A stretch of DNA of 64,000 nucleotides from Cryobacterium sp. Y29. GTDB taxonomy: Bacteria; Actinomycetota; Actinomycetes; Actinomycetales; Microbacteriaceae. The notes under the pieces were generated by a model. The model was not told the origin of the DNA and made no database searches. It saw nothing but the letters and a program-made list of their open reading frames with translations. The stretch is from positions 124,001 to 188,000 of the forward strand of contig NZ_PJJN01000033.1 in assembly GCF_002929825.1 (NCBI RefSeq). Direction: 5' to 3'. Below are positions 1 to 8,751 of this stretch, in pieces; the stretch's first letter is position 1, and each line of letters opens with the position of its first letter. The position numbers were made by a program, and so were the translations under genes.

Positions 1-285
1 GCGAAAACACGCTGCAACAGGTGCGGGATGCGCGGTGCCTCGGCGTTCTCAGCCCGCTGCGCCGCAGCATCCGCCCCGCTCACCCGGCCGCGCTTCATAC
101 CGACGGCTGGCCGCGACCCGAAGCTTCCCGAACCGTGCGCTGAACTCATATCCTCATTTTAGGTGTAGCGGCAGAGACTACCCGGTGAGGCGGATGTCCC
201 CATTCGGCGAGGGATCCTCCGTCACCTCCACGCTAGCCGGGCCACGACAGCTGCGTGGTCGGTCGGCCAGGCATTCTCCAGGTGG

Positions 286-760
286 TTGCCCAGAATATCT
301 GCGTCCAGGCCGACACTGCGCTTTCCGGTGGCGCTGAGTACCGAGAAAGTTTCAGCCTCCCTTCGCGGCAGTCGGCGCACCGTCATCGGTGAGCCCCGGT
401 CGGCAGTAACGTTTGAAGAGTTTCGGAGTTTTGCCCACTGGGCGTCGTCGCGCGGGCGCGTACCGGCCGGCCAGGTCATCTTGGGCGTGTGGCAGAACAC
501 TTCACCGCTCGATCGCGAGGCACTGCGGTTGCCGATCGCTGCTCGCGTGTTCTGTGTCGTGCGGGTTCGCCTGCCCAGCAGGGGCGGAAGATGCCCGGCT
601 GCTCGATGTGCGCCGGGGATCCCCGATGCTCATGCATAAACGGATGAGTTTCAGCCGCGACGGCGTGCCGCTGGAGTGGTCGGTCGACCGCTACGTCGCC
701 GACACGATCAGCCTCGTGGTCGACAACTCCCTCAACGCCAACGCCTTGCGCTGGAAATGA
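286..760 (+). pseudogene. Decayed GntR-family regulator (UTRA domain remnant)
   Basis: Two reading frames together resemble the effector-binding UTRA domain of GntR/HutC regulators. The first (about 400-590) reads FEEFRSFAHWASSRGRVPAG and then a stretch ending in the hydrophobic VVRVRL strand. The second, one frame over (about 596-757), has LLDVRRGSPMLM and DGVPLEWSVDRY, which match the C-terminal half of the domain. Roughly 60-70 residues expected between these halves are missing, and the frame changes at the junction, so an internal deletion plus frameshift is the simplest reading. I cannot recognise an intact winged-helix DNA-binding domain upstream. It probably once controlled neighbouring sugar genes. 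The start coordinate is only the beginning of the open frame. Confidence 0.55.
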
Positions 761-796
761 CTGCGGCATCTATTCACCGGAGCGCCACCGGCTCGG

Positions 797-1771
797 CTAG
801 CCCTTGGTCGACCCGGCGAGCAGTCCGCGCACGAAGAAGCGTTGCAGGGAGAAGAACACGATCAGCGGAACCAGAATGGACAGGAAGGCACCGGCCGTGA
901 GTAGATGCCAGTCTTGACCGCGGGCACCGGAGAGTTCGGCGAGCAGTTTGGTCATCGGGGCGACCGCGCCGTCCGCGAAGATCAGCGCCACCAGCAGGTC
1001 ATTCCAGACCCAGAGAAACTGGAAGATGGCGATCGACGCGATGGCCGGCATGGTCAGCGGCAACACGATGCGAAAGAAGATCTGCCCGTGGCCGGCGCCG
1101 TCGACCCTGGCCGCTTCGATAACCTCGCTCGGTATCTCCGAAATGAAGTTGTGCAGCAGGTAGATGGCCAGAGGTAGGGCGAACATGGTGTGCGCGATCC
1201 ACACTTGCGAATAACCGCTGCCGGGATTGAGCGCCGCGACGATCGGAAAACCGAAAACCGTGCCGCCGGAAAAGAACTGCAGCAGCGGCACGAGGGCCAT
1301 CTGAATCGGCACGATCTGCAACGCAAAAACGCCGATGAACATGGCGTTCTTGCCCCGAAAGTCAATCCAGGCGAAGGCGTAGGCGGCGAGGCTGGCAATC
1401 ATCAACGGGATGAGCGTGGCCGGCAGGGTGATCGCGATCGAGTTGATGAAGGAACCAGCCAGATTGAGCTGGCTGTTGCCCGCGGCCAGAGCCGTCGTGT
1501 AATTGTCGAAGGTGAAGCCGGTGTTGGTGAAAATAGTCCACCAACCGGTGGTGCGCACCTGCTGGGCCGGCCGGAAGGACGACACCAGTAGTCCTAGCGT
1601 GGGGATAGACCACAGCACCGCGATGATGAGCGCCCCAATGGTCGCCCCGCGGCTGGTGAGCCGTTTTTTGGTGTTGCGGGCGATGGGCGACTCCATCCGG
1701 CGAACTCCGCGACGGAGTCGCCGTGTGGTCTGCGCGTCCACGGGAAGTCTTACGGGCATGACCGAGCTCAT
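797..1771 (-). CDS. Carbohydrate ABC transporter permease (AglG/MalG type)
   Basis: Inner-membrane permease, 324 aa, of a binding-protein-dependent sugar importer. About six hydrophobic segments are visible, starting with GALIIAVLWSIPTLGLLVSS near residue 40. The EAA loop that docks the ATPase reads EAARVDGAGHGQIFFRIVLP in the C-terminal third. The ATG overlaps the stop of the upstream permease gene as ATGA, which fixes the start; the open frame continues upstream only because it runs antiparallel through that gene. Together with the next two genes it forms a binding protein-permease-permease operon. No ATPase lies nearby, so a shared MsiK-type ATPase elsewhere is likely (inference). Alpha-glucosides are the best substrate guess, from similarity to the AglEFG group. 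Confidence 0.88.
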   Translation of the reverse strand: MSSVMPVRLPVDAQTTRRLRRGVRRMESPIARNTKKRLTSRGATIGALIIAVLWSIPTLGLLVSSFRPAQQVRTTGWWTIFTNTGFTFDNYTTALAAGNSQLNLAGSFINSIAITLPATLIPLMIASLAAYAFAWIDFRGKNAMFIGVFALQIVPIQMALVPLLQFFSGGTVFGFPIVAALNPGSGYSQVWIAHTMFALPLAIYLLHNFISEIPSEVIEAARVDGAGHGQIFFRIVLPLTMPAIASIAIFQFLWVWNDLLVALIFADGAVAPMTKLLAELSGARGQDWHLLTAGAFLSILVPLIVFFSLQRFFVRGLLAGSTKG

Positions 1772-2901
1772 CGAATTTCCCTCTGCTTCTTGATCTGGCG
1801 GGCGTTGTAGATGACGATCGGCAGCACCAGCAGAAACAACACCAGGGCGAAGGCGGCTGAACGGCCCTGCTCGAAGTTCTTGAACTGGGTGTACATTTCG
1901 TTGGCGACGACGCTGGTCTCGTTGGATCCGGCCGTCGTGGTGCGCACGATGTCGAAGACCTTGAGCGAAACAATAGAAATCGTCGTCAGAACGACCACGA
2001 GGGCGCTGCGGATGCCGGGAACGGTCACGTTCACGAACTGCTCCCAGGCGTTGGTGCCATCGAGTTCGGCCGCCTCCATCTGCTCGGTCGGTACGCCTTT
2101 GATAGCGGCAGACAGCACCACCATGGCGAACCCGGTCTGTACCCAGATGAGAATCACGATGAGAAACAGAGTGTTGAACGGGGACACCGACAGAAAGTCG
2201 ACCGGCTGCCCGCCGAACATGACCACGAGCTGGTTCAGCAGGCCGATCTGCTCCTGGTCGGCCGGGCGGGACGTGTAGACGAAACGCCAAATAATGGATG
2301 CTCCCACCAGGGAGATGGCCATCGGCATGAAGACCAGAATCTTGAAGTACTTCTCACCGCGGCTCTTGTCGATGAACACCGCGTAGGCAAGGCCGGCGAT
2401 GGTCGAGATAGTCGGAACGATCAGCACCCAGACAACGGTGTTGAGCACGATGCGCACGTTCTCGGGCTGCGTGAAGATCCAGACGAAGTTGTCCAGGCCG
2501 ACGAACCTGTCACCTCGAGCGCTCATGAAGGCCTGCACCGTGGTCTGAATTGTCGGGATAACCAAGCCGATGGCGAGCAGAATCACGGCCGGGGCCAGGA
2601 AACCAACGAGCTGGAATAAATACCCAGCACCCTTACGTGATCGGTAGTCGATGTAAAAGAAGCCGAGGCCCAGTACGCCGGCACCGATGATGGCCCACGT
2701 ATACGAGTTGCCGACCAACAGAATGAGCAGCGGTGCCAGAACGCACACGGCAAGACGGATGATCGTGTAGATCCGACCAGAGCGCGGGGCAATCTCAACG
2801 AAGAACAAGATTGCGCCAACAACGACACCGAACGCCAGGATCACGACGGGGACTTGTGCCAGCGCTGGCAATTGCGCCAACCAGGAGAAGAATGCGGACA
2901 T
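1768..2901 (-). CDS. Carbohydrate ABC transporter permease (AglF/MalF type)
   Basis: First permease of the sugar importer, 377 aa. The start at ATG 2901 is chosen because AAAGG sits 6-7 nt upstream; the longer frame has no ribosome binding site. The N-terminal third has several extra membrane segments (for example VPVVILAFGVVVGAILFFVE), followed by the conserved permease core with GLDNFVWIFTQPENVRIVLN and the EAA loop MEAAELDGTNAWEQFVNVTV. These features match AglF-like permeases, which are longer than most MalF-like partners in Actinobacteria. It lies 152 nt downstream of the binding lipoprotein gene and overlaps the second permease by 4 nt, so the two permeases are very probably translationally coupled. 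Confidence 0.88.
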   Translation of the reverse strand: MSAFFSWLAQLPALAQVPVVILAFGVVVGAILFFVEIAPRSGRIYTIIRLAVCVLAPLLILLVGNSYTWAIIGAGVLGLGFFYIDYRSRKGAGYLFQLVGFLAPAVILLAIGLVIPTIQTTVQAFMSARGDRFVGLDNFVWIFTQPENVRIVLNTVVWVLIVPTISTIAGLAYAVFIDKSRGEKYFKILVFMPMAISLVGASIIWRFVYTSRPADQEQIGLLNQLVVMFGGQPVDFLSVSPFNTLFLIVILIWVQTGFAMVVLSAAIKGVPTEQMEAAELDGTNAWEQFVNVTVPGIRSALVVVLTTISIVSLKVFDIVRTTTAGSNETSVVANEMYTQFKNFEQGRSAAFALVLFLLVLPIVIYNARQIKKQREIR

Positions 2902-3053
2902 CTGAAACCTTTCGAGTACGACAGTGAACCCTGGTATTCGCCCGACTCCCGGTGAAAACGTAACGAAAACGTACACCTGCCACGCGCGGTGTGCCGCCCG
3001 ATTTTCGCAGCGGGCGGCACACCGTTTTCATGCCTGAGTAAAAGCTGTTTCAG

Positions 3054-4373
3054 CTAGCTGGACGGCCAGCCGGATTCGATGCTCGTGAGCACCTCGTCGG
3101 TCGGTGTGCCGTTGATCCAGCTGACCATCCCCTTCCAGAAGGTTCCCGATCCCACAGCGCCCGGCATCAGGTCGGAACCGTCAAAGCGGAAGGTGGTTTT
3201 CGGGTCCTGCAGGATAGTGATCGCTTCCTGCAGAATGGGGCTCGTTGCCTGGGAAGCGTCGAGGCCCTTGTTTGCGCTGATCACGCCGCCGAGACCGACC
3301 CGGCTGTTCGCCCAGTCAGCGCTCGAGAGGTATTCCAGCACCTTCTGGGTGTCGGCGTCATCGGAGAAAGCGCCGACGATCTCGCCGCCTCCGGTGACCG
3401 CCTGGCCACCCGCCTCGACTGAGGGAGTGATGAAAGCCCAGACGTCGGCGTCCGGTCCGACTGTTCCGCCGGCATCCGTGATGAATCCGTCGAAGAACGA
3501 GGCCTGGTGGGTCAGCGCGCAGGTGCCGTTGGCGATGGGGGTGGCCACATCTCCGAACGGGGTGCTGTTGATCGACTTGACGTCGCCGTAGGTGGCGTTG
3601 ACGTAGTTGGGGTTGAGCAGAATTTCACCGAGGGAGTCGAAGGCGCTCTTGATGGCCGGGTCGGTGAAGGGGATCTCGTTGGCAATCCACTTGTCGTAGG
3701 TCTCGGCGCCGGCCTCGCGCAGCACGAGGTCTTCGACCCAGTCGGTGCCGGGCCAGCCTGTGGCGTCACCGGAGCCGAAGCCGGCGCACCAGGGAGCCGC
3801 GCCGGTCTTTTCCTGGATGGTCTTGGTAACGGCGAGTAATTCGTCCCAGGTGGTGGGGACTTCAACGCCCCACTCCGTGAATTTCGCGGGCGAGTACCAG
3901 ACGAAACCCTTGATACTGGCCATCAGCGGCGCGCCGTACAGCGTGTCGTCTACGGTGCCGTAGGCCTTCCAGTCGGCCGACCAGTTCTTGTCGACATTAG
4001 CCGCGACGGCGTCGGGCGCTGCCTTGAGGAATTTACGGGAAGCGAGGTCCTTCATCAGCCCGGGCTGCGGGAAGATCGCGATGTCGGGAGCGTTTCCACC
4101 CTGCGCGCGGATAGAAATCTGGGATTCGAATTCCTTCGACTGTTCGTATTGAATGTCGATCTTGTTGTCTTTCTCCCACCCGGCCCAGGACTCTTCGAGG
4201 AGCTCGGCTTCGGTGTCGGCGATCGTGCCGTAGACGGTGACGACGCCATCGCCCTCGGCGCCCGATTCGGCGGTGGTGGCGCCGGGTCCGCCGGAACAAC
4301 CAGCCAGTGCGAGACCGGCTATCGCCGCCATGGCGATCGGTGCTGTGAATCGACGGTGCAGGGAAGGCCGCAT
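3054..4373 (-). CDS. Sugar ABC transporter substrate-binding lipoprotein (AglE type)
   Basis: Extracellular solute-binding protein, family 1, 439 aa. A lipoprotein signal peptide ends in the lipobox LAGC at about residue 25, so the mature protein is anchored by a diacylglyceryl cysteine to the outer face of the membrane. The binding domain begins with VVTVYGTIADTEAELLEESW. ATG 4373 is preceded by GAGGAG at good spacing, favouring it over the longer frame from 4415. It is the first gene of the importer operon and the most strongly expressed member of such operons. A promoter with an embedded LacI-type operator lies about 120 nt upstream. Alpha-glucoside binding is inferred from family resemblance, not demonstrated. 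Confidence 0.88.
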   Translation of the reverse strand: MRPSLHRRFTAPIAMAAIAGLALAGCSGGPGATTAESGAEGDGVVTVYGTIADTEAELLEESWAGWEKDNKIDIQYEQSKEFESQISIRAQGGNAPDIAIFPQPGLMKDLASRKFLKAAPDAVAANVDKNWSADWKAYGTVDDTLYGAPLMASIKGFVWYSPAKFTEWGVEVPTTWDELLAVTKTIQEKTGAAPWCAGFGSGDATGWPGTDWVEDLVLREAGAETYDKWIANEIPFTDPAIKSAFDSLGEILLNPNYVNATYGDVKSINSTPFGDVATPIANGTCALTHQASFFDGFITDAGGTVGPDADVWAFITPSVEAGGQAVTGGGEIVGAFSDDADTQKVLEYLSSADWANSRVGLGGVISANKGLDASQATSPILQEAITILQDPKTTFRFDGSDLMPGAVGSGTFWKGMVSWINGTPTDEVLTSIESGWPSS

Positions 4374-4490
4374 CTTATTTCTCCTCTTTGAGTGGTGCCG
4401 GATCAGGTTGTGCACGTGTGAACTGTGAATAGAGCTGGCGTTACCGAGGTAGGGACCAACCGTTGGGACAGGTCTTTTGATCGAATCTCG

Positions 4491-4538
4491 GGAACCGGTT
4501 CCAGACCATAAATTACGTTACCCGTAGCGGGATAGCAA
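4491..4538 (-). promoter_or_regulatory. Promoter and LacI-type operator of the sugar transporter operon
   Basis: On the minus strand a -35 TTGCTA (4533-4538) and a -10 TAATTT (4510-4515) are separated by exactly 17 nt. The perfect 12-bp palindrome GGAACCGGTTCC (4491-4502) begins 7 nt past the -10, over the expected transcription start. A repressor bound there would block initiation. The divergent LacI-type regulator is the obvious candidate. Confidence 0.7.
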
Positions 4539-4631
4539 GTCCGGAAATGTAACAAAATGGCAAAGATCAGAGCCATATCGTCGAGCGATATCAAAGTTTA
4601 GCGGCTGCATCGCAGGAGAATCAAGGGATAT

Positions 4632-4649
4632 CATGGAACCGATTCCATG
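4632..4649 (+). promoter_or_regulatory. LacI-type operator upstream of the regulator gene
   Basis: CATGGAACCGATTCCATG is an 18-bp near-perfect palindrome with the same GGAACCG core as the transporter operator at 4491-4502. It overlaps a possible -35 (TTCCAT, 4643-4648), which is 17 nt from a possible -10 (TAGGGT, 4666-4671) reading towards the regulator gene. This suggests autoregulation by the same protein. Confidence 0.6.
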
Positions 4650-4703
4650 CCGGGCAAACGCACGCTAGGGTATGAGAAGCAGTCACCATAGACGGAGGCA
4701 CAG

Positions 4704-5732
4704 ATGAGCGCGATCGCCGATGTCGCGCGCCTCGCCGGAGTGGCCAAAGCCACGGCCAGTCGTGCGCTGAGTGGTCGTGGCTATGTCTCCACGGAGACCC
4801 GGGCGAAGGTCATCGCTGCTGCCCGGCAAATTGGGTACGTCGCTTCACCGAACGCCGCAAGCCTCGTGACCGGCCGCACCCAGAGTGTCGGCGTGATCAT
4901 CCCGTACATCAGCCGCTGGTTTTTCGGGGAGGTTCTCGAGAGCCTGGAATTAGCCTTGCTCGAACACGGCTACGACATGACGCTATACAACCTTCCGCCC
5001 GCTTCCCCGGAGCGCGACCGGGTCTTTGAGTTCTTCCTGGCCCGCAAACGATTCGACGGCATCATCTCGGTCTGCGTGGCGCTGAGCGAGCAGGAGGTCG
5101 ACCAGCTGCATCGCCTTCGTCGCCCCCTCGTCGGCATCGGTGGGCCCATCCGCGGCGTGGCCACAATTGAGATCGACGACGTCGCCGCCGCGCGACTCGC
5201 CACCGAACATCTACTCAGTCTCGGGCATCGCGACATCGTGCACGTGGGTGGCAGCCAGGCCGACGAGATGGACTTCGAGGTGCACAGTAATCGCCTGCGC
5301 GGCTTTGAGGCTGCGATGACGGAAGCCGGCCTGCCGGTCAGCGGATGCTTCTACTCCTCTGATTTCACCATGCCCGGTGGGTACGCCAGGGGCCTGGCCC
5401 TTCTCGGAGATCCTCGCCGTCGTCCTACCGCGATCTTCGCGGCGAGTGACGAGATTGCCTTCGGGCTGATTCTCGCGGCCCGTGAGCTGGGTATCCGGGT
5501 ACCCACCGAGCTCAGCGTCATTGGCATCGACGGACATCCGCACTCCGAGATGTTCCGTCTCACCACCCTCGCGCAGCATCCGCGCACCCAGGGCCAACTC
5601 GCGGTGAGCACGCTGCTGGACGGACTCGCCAGCGGGAGCAGCATCGGCGCATCAGCCGTTTTGCCCACCAGCCTGGTCATCCGATCGAGCACCAGTGCGC
5701 CGCGCGCGCTTCGCGCCTTGCGGGCCGAATGA
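4704..5732 (+). CDS. LacI-family transcriptional repressor of sugar uptake
   Basis: 342 aa. The N-terminal helix-turn-helix IADVARLAGVAKATASRALS (about residues 4-23) and hinge region are typical of LacI/GalR proteins, followed by a periplasmic-binding-protein-like effector domain (VGVIIPYISRWFFGEVLESL onward, with the characteristic AIFAASDEIAFG segment late in the protein). GGAGG is 6 nt before the ATG. It is divergent from the sugar importer, and matching palindromes lie on both promoters, so it most likely represses the importer until its sugar is present. The inducer is unknown; a gluco-oligosaccharide is an inference from the transporter type. Confidence 0.9.
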   Translation: MSAIADVARLAGVAKATASRALSGRGYVSTETRAKVIAAARQIGYVASPNAASLVTGRTQSVGVIIPYISRWFFGEVLESLELALLEHGYDMTLYNLPPASPERDRVFEFFLARKRFDGIISVCVALSEQEVDQLHRLRRPLVGIGGPIRGVATIEIDDVAAARLATEHLLSLGHRDIVHVGGSQADEMDFEVHSNRLRGFEAAMTEAGLPVSGCFYSSDFTMPGGYARGLALLGDPRRRPTAIFAASDEIAFGLILAARELGIRVPTELSVIGIDGHPHSEMFRLTTLAQHPRTQGQLAVSTLLDGLASGSSIGASAVLPTSLVIRSSTSAPRALRALRAE

Positions 5733-5805
5733 CAATCGGAACAAGCCCCTGAATTCGCGACCGGCCGGGACCCAACCACCGCAAATGAATGACGGCGGGT
5801 CCGAC

Positions 5806-5842
5806 AAAGGGGGCGCCATCTCCTTACGGAAATGACGCCCCC
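5806..5842 (-). terminator. Rho-independent terminator of rplJL
   Basis: An 11-bp GC-rich stem (GGGGGCGTCAT pairing with ATGGCGCCCCC, one mismatch) encloses a 12-nt loop and is followed by TTT on the minus strand, just beyond rplL. The converging LacI-type gene ends 73 nt away and may use it too. Confidence 0.65.
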
Positions 5843-5906
5843 TGCGCAATGATCGGCACGAAGCCGGTCGGCTACGCCTCAATCAGCACCCCTCACGGGG
5901 CCTAGA

Positions 5907-6290
5907 TTACTTGAGGGTAACGGTGGCGCCGGCCTCTTCGAGCGAAGCCTTGGCCTTGTCGGCAGCGTCCTTGGCAACGCCCTCGAGGACGGCCTTCGGC
6001 GCGCCATCGACAACGGCCTTGGCCTCGCCGAGGCCCAGGCTGGTGAGCTCGCGCACAACCTTGATGACCTGGATCTTCTTGTCGCCGACGGCGTCAAGGA
6101 TGACGTCGAATGCGGTCTGCTCTTCAACCTCTTCAGCAGCAGCGGCGGGGCCAGCGGCTCCGGCAGCGGCGACGGGAGCGGCTGCGGTGACCTCGAAGGT
6201 CTCCTCGAACGCCTTGACGAACTCGGAGAGCTCGATGAGGGTCAGGCCCTTGAACTGCTCAAGCAGGTCTTCAGTGGAAAGCTTTGCCAT
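5907..6290 (-). CDS. rplL: 50S ribosomal protein L7/L12
   Basis: 127 aa, the normal length. It forms the mobile stalk of the large ribosomal subunit that recruits translation GTPases. The sequence shows the N-terminal dimerisation domain ([20 protein letters not shown]), an alanine/glutamate-rich hinge around residues 35-55, and the C-terminal factor-binding domain ([20 protein letters not shown]). AAAAGGAG lies 6 nt before ATG 6290. It follows rplJ by 55 nt in the standard rplJL order, whose stoichiometry (four to six L12 per L10) relies on strong rplL translation. Confidence 0.98.
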   Translation of the reverse strand: MAKLSTEDLLEQFKGLTLIELSEFVKAFEETFEVTAAAPVAAAGAAGPAAAAEEVEEQTAFDVILDAVGDKKIQVIKVVRELTSLGLGEAKAVVDGAPKAVLEGVAKDAADKAKASLEEAGATVTLK

Positions 6291-6345
6291 GATGTACTCC
6301 TTTTAGTTTCTTAAAAATTCGTGAACCGTGATGCCAGGCAGATGC

Positions 6346-6861
6346 CTAGTTCGCGGACTCCTGCTTCTCACGCAGCGCGTCGATGGTGCGAACAGCCTTC
6401 GACAGCGGTGCCTGGAAGAGATAAGCGGCTCCGAACAGCGATGCCTTGAAGGCGCCGGCCAGCTTGGCCAACAGCACCTCGCGGGACTCGAGGTCGGCAA
6501 GCTTGCCAACCTCCGCTGCGGTGAGCGGGTTACCGTCAAAGTAACCGCCCTTTACCACCAGGAGAGGGTTTGCCTTGGTAAAGGCACGCAGGGTCTTCGC
6601 GACGGCGACGGGGTCTCCGTGCACGAAGGCGATAGCGGACGGACCGACAAGTTCCTCGTCGAACGAGGTGATGCCGGCCTTGTTGGCCGCAATCTTGGTG
6701 AGCGTGTTCTTTACCACGGCGTACGTGGCGTCCTCACTGATGGACGTACGCAGGCTCTTGAGCTGCGCAACAGTGAGACCGCGGTACTCGGTGAGCAGAA
6801 CGGCGGTCGAGCTCTGGAATTTCTCCGTAAGCTCGGCGACCGTTGCTTCCTTGTTCGCCAT
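6346..6861 (-). CDS. rplJ: 50S ribosomal protein L10
   Basis: 171 aa. L10 is the base of the ribosomal stalk: its N-terminal domain ([20 protein letters not shown], then [12 protein letters not shown]) binds 23S rRNA, and its C-terminal helix binds L7/L12 dimers. The start is ATG 6861 with AGGAG 4 nt upstream; an upstream in-frame start at 6873 has no such site. The gene is preceded by a roughly 200-nt leader with a strong hairpin, as expected for feedback control by the L10-L12 complex. The neighbours usually found upstream (rplK, rplA) are 20 kb away in this genome. Confidence 0.98.
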   Translation of the reverse strand: MANKEATVAELTEKFQSSTAVLLTEYRGLTVAQLKSLRTSISEDATYAVVKNTLTKIAANKAGITSFDEELVGPSAIAFVHGDPVAVAKTLRAFTKANPLLVVKGGYFDGNPLTAAEVGKLADLESREVLLAKLAGAFKASLFGAAYLFQAPLSKAVRTIDALREKQESAN

Positions 6862-6910
6862 GGTGCTCCTCATTAATAATCATGTGCCGGGTAGCCCGGG
6901 GCGCAGACAT

Positions 6911-6942
6911 GAAAAAAGCTCCAGCGCAGGGCGCCGGAGCTT
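6911..6942 (-). terminator. Attenuator hairpin in the L10 leader
   Basis: On the minus strand a 12-bp stem with one mismatch (AAGCTCCGGCGC / GCGCTGGAGCTT) is followed directly by TTTTTT. It lies 50 nt upstream of rplJ, inside its leader, so it would stop transcription before the ribosomal genes. This is the layout of an L10-leader attenuator; the control by L10-L12 binding is inferred from known r-protein leaders. Confidence 0.7.
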
Positions 6943-7069
6943 GGGCAACAATCTGAGAGACTGTAACTGAACTTCGAACACCTGCGCGGGCCGTTCACGT
7001 GAATGAACCTTCGTCTGCACTTCTGTCTTTCAACAGGGTGCAGCAACCGGCGGTCTGTGGCTAGGTTTC

Positions 7070-7098
7070 AGCATAGACGAGCGTCTAGCACTGTGCAA
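7070..7098 (-). promoter_or_regulatory. Promoter of rplJ-rplL
   Basis: Minus strand: -35 TTGCAC (7093-7098), exactly 17 nt, -10 TATGCT (7070-7075). Transcription would start near 7063 and give a leader of about 200 nt containing the attenuator hairpin. Confidence 0.75.
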
Positions 7099-7215
7099 AT
7101 CGAAGAAGATGGCACATGGTTGACTTCGCGACCCTCTCGGTGGGTGTCGCCATGTTCAGCACCTCGGCTGAACACTCCCAACTGACCCGCGTCGGGCCAG
7201 CGTCAGGCCAGCTCG

Positions 7216-8751
7216 TCAGGCCATGGGCAGCGAGACCCGGAAGGTGGTCTGGCCGGGGCGGCTGTCGACGGTGACCTCGCCGTGGTGCGCGGCAACGACC
7301 GCGGCCACGATAGCCAAACCGAGGCCGGTGCTTCCGGTACTCGGCGCGCCCGCGGCGTTGGCGGCGCGAAAACGTGAGCTGTCGCCGCGGGCAAAACGCT
7401 CAAACAGGGTGACTGAAAGCTCCTCGGGGATGCCGGGACCGTCATCCGTCACTGATATCACCGCGCGTTCGTCGTGCTCGTCGAGCGCGACCAGAACCGT
7501 GGTGCCAGCGTTCGTGTGCACCCGCGCGTTGGCGAGCAGGTTGGCGATCACCTGGCGCAGGCGCGGTTCGTCGCCGATCGCCTTGAGGGGTTCGTCGGGC
7601 AGGTCGAGGTTCCAGACGTGATCGCGGCCGGCGGCGTGGGCATCACTGACGGCGTCGACGAGCAGCATGGTGAGATCCACCGGCTGCATATCGAGCTCGC
7701 GGCCCTCGTCGAGGCGGGCGAGCAACAGCAGGTCTTCGACTATCCCCGTCATGCGCACCGACTCCGACTCGATGCGACCGAGTGCGTGCATCGCGTCGGG
7801 CGGCAATTCCTGGCCGCTGCGCCGGGTGAGTTCGGAGTAACCACGAATGGAGGCCAACGGCGTGCGCAACTCGTGGCTCGCGTCGGCGACGAACTGGCGC
7901 ACTTTGCGCTCGCTGGCCTGCCGCGCTTCCAGGGCGCGGTTGACATGGTCGAGCATGCGATTGAGCGCCGAGCCGACCCGGCCCACCTCGGTGCGCGGGT
8001 CGGTGTCCCCCGCCGGAACCCGATCATCGAGGGACACCTCGCCGCGGTCGAGGGGCAGCTGCGCCACCCGAGTGGCCGTCGCTGTCATGCGTTGAAGGGG
8101 ACGCAGGGCCAGCCGCACCACCCAGGCGGCAATGACAGCGACCACGACAAGCCCCGCGAGCGAGACCAGGCCAATGATCACAGCCAGCTGGGCTGCGGTG
8201 GCCGCCACTCCGGTCAAGGGCAAACCGACCAGATAGAGCGTGCCGGAGCGGGACGTCTCGACCTGCACCCGATAGTCACCGAGCTCACCGCCGAGATCGA
8301 CGGTGACTGGCGCCAACTGGTTGACGTGGTCGGCGAGAAGCCGCACCTGCTGGGTGGTGAGTGCTTCGATCACGCCGCTGCGGTCGTCGGTATAGCCGGT
8401 CGTGATGGTGGCTTTATCGTAGACCAGCGCGAGCAGACCGGGCGGTTGGGCGGGTCCACTGAGAATGCTGTCGGCCGTCGGCGTGCCAAAGTAGCGGCTC
8501 CCCGGCAGGTCACCGGAACGATCGCCGTCGTTGTCTCCGACACCACCCAGCGCAACGCCCGATCGGTCAACGGCGGAGGCCAGCTGCACGTCGAGGCGAT
8601 CAAGCAGGGAGGCGCGCAAAATGACCACGCTCACCACGCCGATGGTGAGGCTCACGAGCGCGAGCAGCCCGACCACTGTAAGCACGAGACGCCGCTGCAG
8701 AGTCCAGGGCGAGCGGTGTCGGCTGAGGCGGCGCGGCATCCGCTGCTGCAT
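7216..8751 (-). CDS. Two-component sensor histidine kinase
   Basis: 511 aa membrane kinase. A first membrane segment near residue 25 (LVLTVVGLLALVSLTIGVVS) and a second near 190 enclose an extracellular sensor region of about 150 residues. A HAMP linker follows, then the dimerisation helix with the phospho-acceptor His in FVADASHELRTPLASIRGYS, the N box (VIANLLANARVHT), and G boxes DDGPGIPEE and TGLGLAIV. Its ATG overlaps the response-regulator stop by one base (TGATG), so the two are translationally coupled. The signal sensed is unknown. It resembles the TrcS/TcrY group of actinobacterial kinases, but I cannot assign an orthologue. Confidence 0.92.
   Translation of the reverse strand: MQQRMPRRLSRHRSPWTLQRRLVLTVVGLLALVSLTIGVVSVVILRASLLDRLDVQLASAVDRSGVALGGVGDNDGDRSGDLPGSRYFGTPTADSILSGPAQPPGLLALVYDKATITTGYTDDRSGVIEALTTQQVRLLADHVNQLAPVTVDLGGELGDYRVQVETSRSGTLYLVGLPLTGVAATAAQLAVIIGLVSLAGLVVVAVIAAWVVRLALRPLQRMTATATRVAQLPLDRGEVSLDDRVPAGDTDPRTEVGRVGSALNRMLDHVNRALEARQASERKVRQFVADASHELRTPLASIRGYSELTRRSGQELPPDAMHALGRIESESVRMTGIVEDLLLLARLDEGRELDMQPVDLTMLLVDAVSDAHAAGRDHVWNLDLPDEPLKAIGDEPRLRQVIANLLANARVHTNAGTTVLVALDEHDERAVISVTDDGPGIPEELSVTLFERFARGDSSRFRAANAAGAPSTGSTGLGLAIVAAVVAAHHGEVTVDSRPGQTTFRVSLPMA

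Noticed and set aside
1772..2290. N-terminal extension of the second sugar permease
   Set aside because: It reads through the first permease gene in another frame; the ATGA overlap at 1768-1771 gives a better start.
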